This document shows positions 58,937-64,000 of a DNA stretch of 64,000 bases, piece by piece. Source of the DNA: Castanea sativa. Taxonomy: Eukaryota > Streptophyta > Magnoliopsida > Fagales > Fagaceae. The translations under genes and the position numbers were made by a program. The notes under the pieces were generated by a model, which saw only the letters and a list, made by a program, of their open reading frames with translations, searched no databases and was not told where the DNA came from. Numbering within the stretch: position 1 is the first letter of the stretch; each line of letters opens with the position of its first letter. Where the stretch lies: assembly GCF_040712315.1 (NCBI RefSeq), contig NC_134013.1:46031501-46095500 (forward strand), read 5' to 3'.

Positions 58937-59931
58937 TGATAGGCCAAAAACCTATTGACCCCTTGTGATGGATTAATTGATTAATTAACCAATTTAACAT
59001 ACAAACGCGTGGTAACACAAACAAATCACCAATAAACTAAAGTGTAGCGGAAAATAAATTGACACGGTGGTTTGTTTACGAATGGGGAAAGCCTCCAAGG
59101 CAAAAACCTCACCAGGTGATTTTAAGGTCACCACTCTCGAGAATCCACTATTACCATAACAAGCGGTTACAAGTAAAGGAATCACAGTACCTTATACCAA
59201 CCTACAATTAAACCCTTACCCCAATACCCAATTGGACTTGTTTTGTAGTGACAATCTCTCATTTTGATACACGGCTCCTAATACGTAACTAACCAATTGC
59301 GCGGATCCTAGTACGTGACTTCAATCACCAACTTGAGAAAGATGTTAGCTACAAAGTTCTTCAGTTCATCCTCACAATGAAGAACAAGAAGATGCTTGGT
59401 TACAAAACCGTATAGTGCACAAACACAGCAGCTTCTTTACAAAAGAGATGAACTAGGGCAAACTTTATCTCCGGTCACAAATAGCTTTTGCAACTTGCGC
59501 TTTCTATGTTGTGTCACCAGATACGGCCTTTAAAATAATCATTTTATATGTCTAGGGTTGTGAGAAAAGAAGGCTCAAAGACATATCCACGGATTGGAAT
59601 CAAAACAGATCTGAAATTCTATTTTTCTTAAACCTCGACAGATAGAGGTGTCGAGAAGCTGTCTAGTAGCTATCGAGCCCCGGGACTGGAACAGCTTCTT
59701 AAGCTCGATAGATGCTAGCTGTCGAGCTTTAATGACAGACACTTCTTCAGCTTGTTTCTTGGACAGACTTGGATGTCTTTAACACTTGATCTTGAAACCT
59801 TGTTTCTTGAAGTATTAAAAATATCCTAGATCTATCCGAATACAAGTAAAGTGTGTTTTGTCAAAGGATTGGCCAATTACATAAAAGAATGATATCCTGT
59901 TCTTAACAAGTGAATCACATATGTCCTAACC
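58937..59931 (-). mobile_element. Copia solo LTR of the element D family, inside gypsy element F
   Basis: It is homologous over its full length to 16388-17368: TGATAGGCCAAAAAC at one end, acatatgtcctaac at the other, and cactctcgagaatccac(t) and tcgatagatgctagctgtcg inside. No copia internal sequence follows. The bases outside are GTGTA (58932-58936) and GTGTG (59932-59936), a 5-bp target duplication with one mismatch. The surrounding gypsy leader resumes on the far side. Confidence 0.75.
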
Positions 59932-60189
59932 GTGTGTGCCATCAAAACAACAATGTATGCACCCCTTTTCAACATGTGGTGGTAGTAACCATGGATCACC
60001 GATCTTCATTAGATTCAGGTACCTAGTGGTGAACTCACCAACTCATAACCTAAGGTCACTGGATCATTTCCTATTGACTGTAAAGGACAAACCATGCCAT
60101 TTGCAGTGTATGTTATGTGTGTTTGTTTTAAGTTGATTGATTGATGTGGATGGAGTCTTAGCTTTAATTAACCAAACCAAGCCTATCAT

Positions 60190-61990
60190 TAAGGGAGAGT
60201 TTGGTCAAGATCTGAAGGAAGGCTACAAAGAGAACCTAAGCCCGACACTCAAGCTAGTAGCTCCAATTCCAAGCCCGTCACTCCCATTACGACACTGAAG
60301 CTCATAAGCACAGAAGAAACTCCGCTGCTGCAACACAACAATCTCATCTTCAACGTACAAGACTTAAGCCACAAGAAGTCTAAACCTTCATACACCATGG
60401 TAGAAGAGGGAGAACATTCAAACACCAAGGAGCCTATGAACACTCAAGAGCTACTCAACACCATGGTAGCTAGTCAAATCCAACTAAGAGAAGACATGAA
60501 TCGTATAGTGCAATACTTTTAGAATCTAAAAGGTAATCAAGAGGAGAATAAGGATGATCATGATCCACTAACCATGGAAAATTAGAAGAAAATCAACGAG
60601 AGAATGAACAAAATGGAGGAGATGATTAGAAGAGCCTGTAAAATGAAAGATCTCATGGACTACGATTCCCTATCACTTTTCCCTGATGTGAGACTGCCTC
60701 CCAAGTTCAAGATGCCAACCTTGGACAAATTTGATGGGACCGGTTGCCCGAAATCCCATCTGAAGATGTATATGAGGGCTATGCAGCCCCTAGGAGCAAC
60801 TGAAGAAATACTTGCTCAGATGTTCCAAAACACTCTAATCGGAGCTGCTCCTAGGTGGTTCCTCAACCTAGATGATGCAATAGCAAGAAGTTAGGAAGAT
60901 ATTGCCGAGAGTTTCACAAACAATACAGATACAATATAGAAGTGGACATAACAACGAGAGACCTCGAGACCACAAAGCAAGAGTCGAAAGAATCCTTCTC
61001 TACCTTCATTACCAAATGGAGAGCCAAGGCAGCACAAATGATGAATAGGCCAAGTGAGGAGGAACAGTTAGCTATGGTTGTAAAGAATTTATTACCTGTG
61101 TATCATAAGTACTTGTTTGCACAATACTTTCCTAATTTTAAAGAGTTGATTGTTGTTGGAACCCAAATTGAGCATGCAATAAATAATAGCGCTATAAAGA
61201 ATGATGACCCACCGAAGTTTCAAAGGAATGTAGGATCTAATTCTAAGGCTGCAGAGATTTCTAATATTCATAAAAATGATCATTATCAACTGATTGCACC
61301 CATTGCACCTGTGCAAGTACCACAAAGACTTAGACCTATGACAGAGTTTCATGAGTTGTACATACCTATAAAGCAAGTGTTTAACAAACTAAAAGCAAAA
61401 GGGTTACTAAAACCCTTAAACCCAAAACCAATTCAAACCCCTTGCCCTCAAACTTTGATGTGAATAAGAGATGTGCTTACCACCAAGGCCCTGGCTATGA
61501 CACTGACCGTTGTTTTAGCCTTTGTCATGTAATACAGGACCTAATAGACAACAAGATGATTGCCCCGCCTACAAGGCCTAGCATCACCAATAATCTCTTA
61601 CCCAATCATAATTTTGGGAGAGGACTAAGGATTAATTGCCTAATGACCGAAGAGGAAAGTAAGGAAGACCCATCTGAACTGATCTATGATTTACCTGAAC
61701 GTTTTATGATGACATGGGAAAAATTAATAGATAGGACATCTACCATCACCACAGGATATGACATATGGAGTGAGGGAGTACCAGAAACCAAAAAACTACT
61801 CAACATTCACAAATGGGGGGAGACACTTCAAACCCCAATCAAACAACCCAACACCCACAAATGGGGGGAGATACTTCAAACCCCAATCAAACAACACAAC
61901 ACCCACAAATGGGTGGAGACACTTGAAACCCCAAGTAAACAACCAAACACCCACAAATGGGGGGAGACATTCCGAACCCCAATTCAGTAA
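60190..61990 (+). pseudogene. Gypsy element F: gag remains (Tat-type)
   Basis: The gag core is readable in three frames: PPKFKMPTLDKFDGTGCPKS and MYMRAMQPLGATEEILAQMF (60604-60894), then TRDLETTKQESKESFSTFI and VVKNLLPVYHKYLFAQYF (60942-61463), then KRCAYHQGPGYDTDRCFSL (61442-61990), the atypical zinc knuckle of Tat/Ogre-like gypsy gags. An in-frame TAG after 60892 and frameshifts near 60900-60940 and 61430 separate them. Gag builds the particle in the cytoplasm in intact elements; this copy cannot. It is followed by a tandem-repeat tail. Confidence 0.8.
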
Positions 61991-62030
61991 CCCAACATCC
62001 ACAAATGGGGGGAGACACTTCAAACCCTTA
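61802..62030 (+). repeat. 48-bp tandem repeats coding 16-residue units at the end of gag
   Basis: Four full units and one partial unit start at 61802, 61850, 61898, 61946 and 61994. Each encodes a version of NTHKWGETLQTPIKQP. The period is exactly 48, so frame is kept until a TAA in unit 4. The units differ by a few substitutions each. Confidence 0.9.
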
Positions 62031-62246
62031 TATTTGGAGACCGATAACCCGGTAGAAGCCTTGAACAAATCCACCCAACAAACACCTGCCAAGGAAGATG
62101 AGGTCCTTAACTAACTACAAAAGACACAAGCCAACATATCCTTATAAGGTTTACTCATGGCCTCATACAAACACCGTCAAAACCTAGTAGACCTTCTCAA
62201 CCAAATCCAAGTCACTACAACCACAACCTCCTAAGATCGGAATGCT

Positions 62247-63569
62247 ATGATAGGGTCCATAAATAGGGAACTCACTATATCCTATTTTGATAATGATCTA
62301 ACCAAGAAGGGGAAGCACCACAACGACCCATTGCATATCATTGTAGATGCCAAGGGAAAGAGGATACCGATGGTGTTGGTAGATGATGGAAGTGCATTAA
62401 ACATTTGTCCTTTAAAGACTGCAAGTTGTTTGGGTCTAAGTGTTGAAGACTTTGTGCCTTCTGATCAGCATGTGAGGGCATATGACAACAGTAGAAGAAA
62501 GATCTTGGAAACCATAACATTGGAACTTACCATAGGACCAATGGTTAAGAAAGTGGAGTTTCAAGTCCTTAACATAGTCTCATGCTTCAATATGCTCCTT
62601 GGACGACCATGGATCCATGACACAGAGGCTATACCTTCATCTCTATACCAAAAGGTTCAGTTTCCACATGAAAGAGCTATTGTGACCATATATGATGATA
62701 CTTTGACAGTGCCTAAGCCTATTTATGGTATTGACTCTGAAAAAGAGCCATTGACCTTAGATGGCTTTGAGATTAAGAAGCTTGGTTTTGAAAGAAGAGA
62801 AGAGGAAGTGGAGAAGGTCCCAATGGACTTTGCTCCCTACAACAACATTAATGTAGTAGCAATGATGAGAAGAATGAACTACCTTCCGGGGATGAACTTA
62901 GGGAGAACTATGAAAAAGCCTATTGTTCAAGTCCTGACGATTCCTATTGCCACACCACCTTTTGGGCTAGGCTATAAGCCCATTGATGATGACTTGTTAG
63001 AGATGGAATTGAGAAAGATGGCTCGAGCCAAAGCTAAAGCAAAAGGACTTCCTTGTCCTCCGGAGCCCCTGAAGCCCTATACTCCTACACTGAATGGAAA
63101 GTTTGTCAAAGTTGGGGAAAGCCAACTTTATTGGGGATTCCCTGAACAGAGATTTGATCCTGTGATAAAGATATTGATGCCTGGGTTTGAATCATTACTT
63201 GAGTGCAACAACAAGGTTCTAGAACCGAAGAAAGAAGACACCACTTGGGTTCCAACTGATTGGGCTGATTACATGGACCCTGATGCTATGACTACACTCC
63301 TTAGAGATGCCATTTGTAATATCAAAGGTATAGAGTATTGGGAGGCTAGTCAGCATGCATTGAAGAGCCCGTATGAACTAAGAGCCCATAATAAAGATGA
63401 AGAAGGGGGAGAAACCCCAAGTGATGATAATGAAGGAAGTGATGACGAAAGTAATAATAATAGTGACAGCAGCGACGATAATGGTAGTCATGATGATGAT
63501 AACAGCAACAGCGACAGCGAGAGCAACAAAAATGAAGATTATGATAGCCAATACAATGGCAAAGACTAG
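62247..63569 (+). pseudogene. Gypsy element F: aspartic protease region with G-patch-like motif and acidic tail
   Basis: This 440-codon open frame is the longest in the window. An aspartic protease domain runs from about residue 25 to 125: VLVDDGSALNICP (43-55, catalytic Asp-46 with DDGS for the usual DTGS/DNGS) and FNMLLGRPWIH (114-124). A G-patch-like segment MNYLPGMNLGR (210-220) follows, as in Tat-lineage polyproteins. Residues 383-436 are an Asp/Ser/Asn/Glu-rich acidic tail. The frame ends at TAG 63567-63569. The continuation is in another frame, so pol is broken or requires a frame change. RT, RNase H and integrase are beyond the window. Confidence 0.8.
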
Positions 63570-64000
63570 GGTGAACTCCCTAGTGATAAAAAAAGACGAA
63601 GATGCAAATCTTTTCTATGAAGAATTTGATGATGATGTAGACTATTATGATCAAGATATTGAAGATGATGCTAAAGCTAATAGGTGGAGCGATAATGATA
63701 GTGACCAATACAAGCTGGTGAATGTGTTAGAGAATGCAAGAGAGGAGAAGCAACAAGCCAATAATATGTACCATGAGGAATATCCCTATGAGCACCTTTC
63801 AAATTGGAGCTGTATCATTGATGTTAGTTTAAGATCTGGTCCTTAATATGACAAGCATGGTAGAGAGATGCCAGAATTCGGGACATATTACAACTCAGAA
63901 CTTGACTCACCTATCCTACAAGCCAAATAAGAAGATGATATAGATGCTAGGTTGGCCGCTCTAGACCAAAAACTGATGGTCCATAGCCTCAAAATCATGA
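63570..64000 (+). pseudogene. Gypsy element F: acidic spacer before RT, frame-shifted
   Basis: In the frame of 63397, DEDANLFYEEFDDDVDYYDQD and LVNVLENAREEKQQANN are readable up to a TAA at 63844-63846. Beyond it are EMPEFGTYYNSELDSPILQ and ARLAALDQKLMVHSLKIM, with another stop between them. The acidic character continues from the preceding frame, so a single-base frameshift near 63560 is likely. The RT domain is expected just past the window end. Confidence 0.6.

Overview
This is nuclear DNA of a flowering plant, most likely a woody eudicot. It is AT-rich and intron-bearing, and most of its length is transposable-element (TE) sequence. Nothing bacterial or organellar is visible. The species cannot be named from the sequence. 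I recognise three host genes: the 5' end of translation initiation factor eIF5 (minus, 1-354, with a 5'UTR intron and promoter up to about 3120); a six-coding-exon endosulfine/ARPP-19 family gene (plus, 9313-13591); and a seven-exon lysine methyltransferase of the METTL10/EFM4 (EEF1AKMT2) type (minus, 53704 down to 38674). All splice junctions given were read by eye from GT/AG sites, preserved frame and family resemblance.

Layout. 1-3120: eIF5. 3120-7400: the shared upstream region of the divergent eIF5 and endosulfine genes, holding at least three small inverted-repeat elements and AT microsatellites. 7400-14100: the endosulfine gene, whose introns and 3' flank hold two tRNA-derived SINE candidates, a complete 270-bp TRIM retrotransposon, a truncated L1 and two local duplications. 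14500-16250: decayed non-LTR reverse transcriptase and a MITE. 16388-33161: a nested pile of Ty1/copia elements (D, A and B on minus, C on plus), with a Ty3/gypsy solo LTR inside C. 33166-37730: a long-terminal-inverted-repeat element, a MITE and a GC-rich palindromic element. 38674-53704: the methyltransferase gene, with a 10.9-kb third intron packed with L1 copies, a Mutator-like element, a hAT element inside an L1, and a 462-bp tandem duplication. 54990-64000: a copia 5' end (E) broken by a Ty3/gypsy Tat-type element (F), itself interrupted by a copia solo LTR and running off the window.

The host genes are conserved housekeeping functions (translation start, a PP2A-inhibitor-type phosphoprotein, translation-factor methylation) and do not form an obvious pathway or cluster. 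The retroelement reading frames carry many stops and frameshifts. The clearest direct evidence of transposition is target-site duplications: TRIM (5 bp), gypsy solo LTR (5 bp), hAT (8 bp), Mutator-like (9 bp, one mismatch) and two SINE candidates (12-15 bp, one mismatch each). I found no undescribed biosynthetic, defence or regulatory system. The unusual content is in the nested elements and recent duplications.
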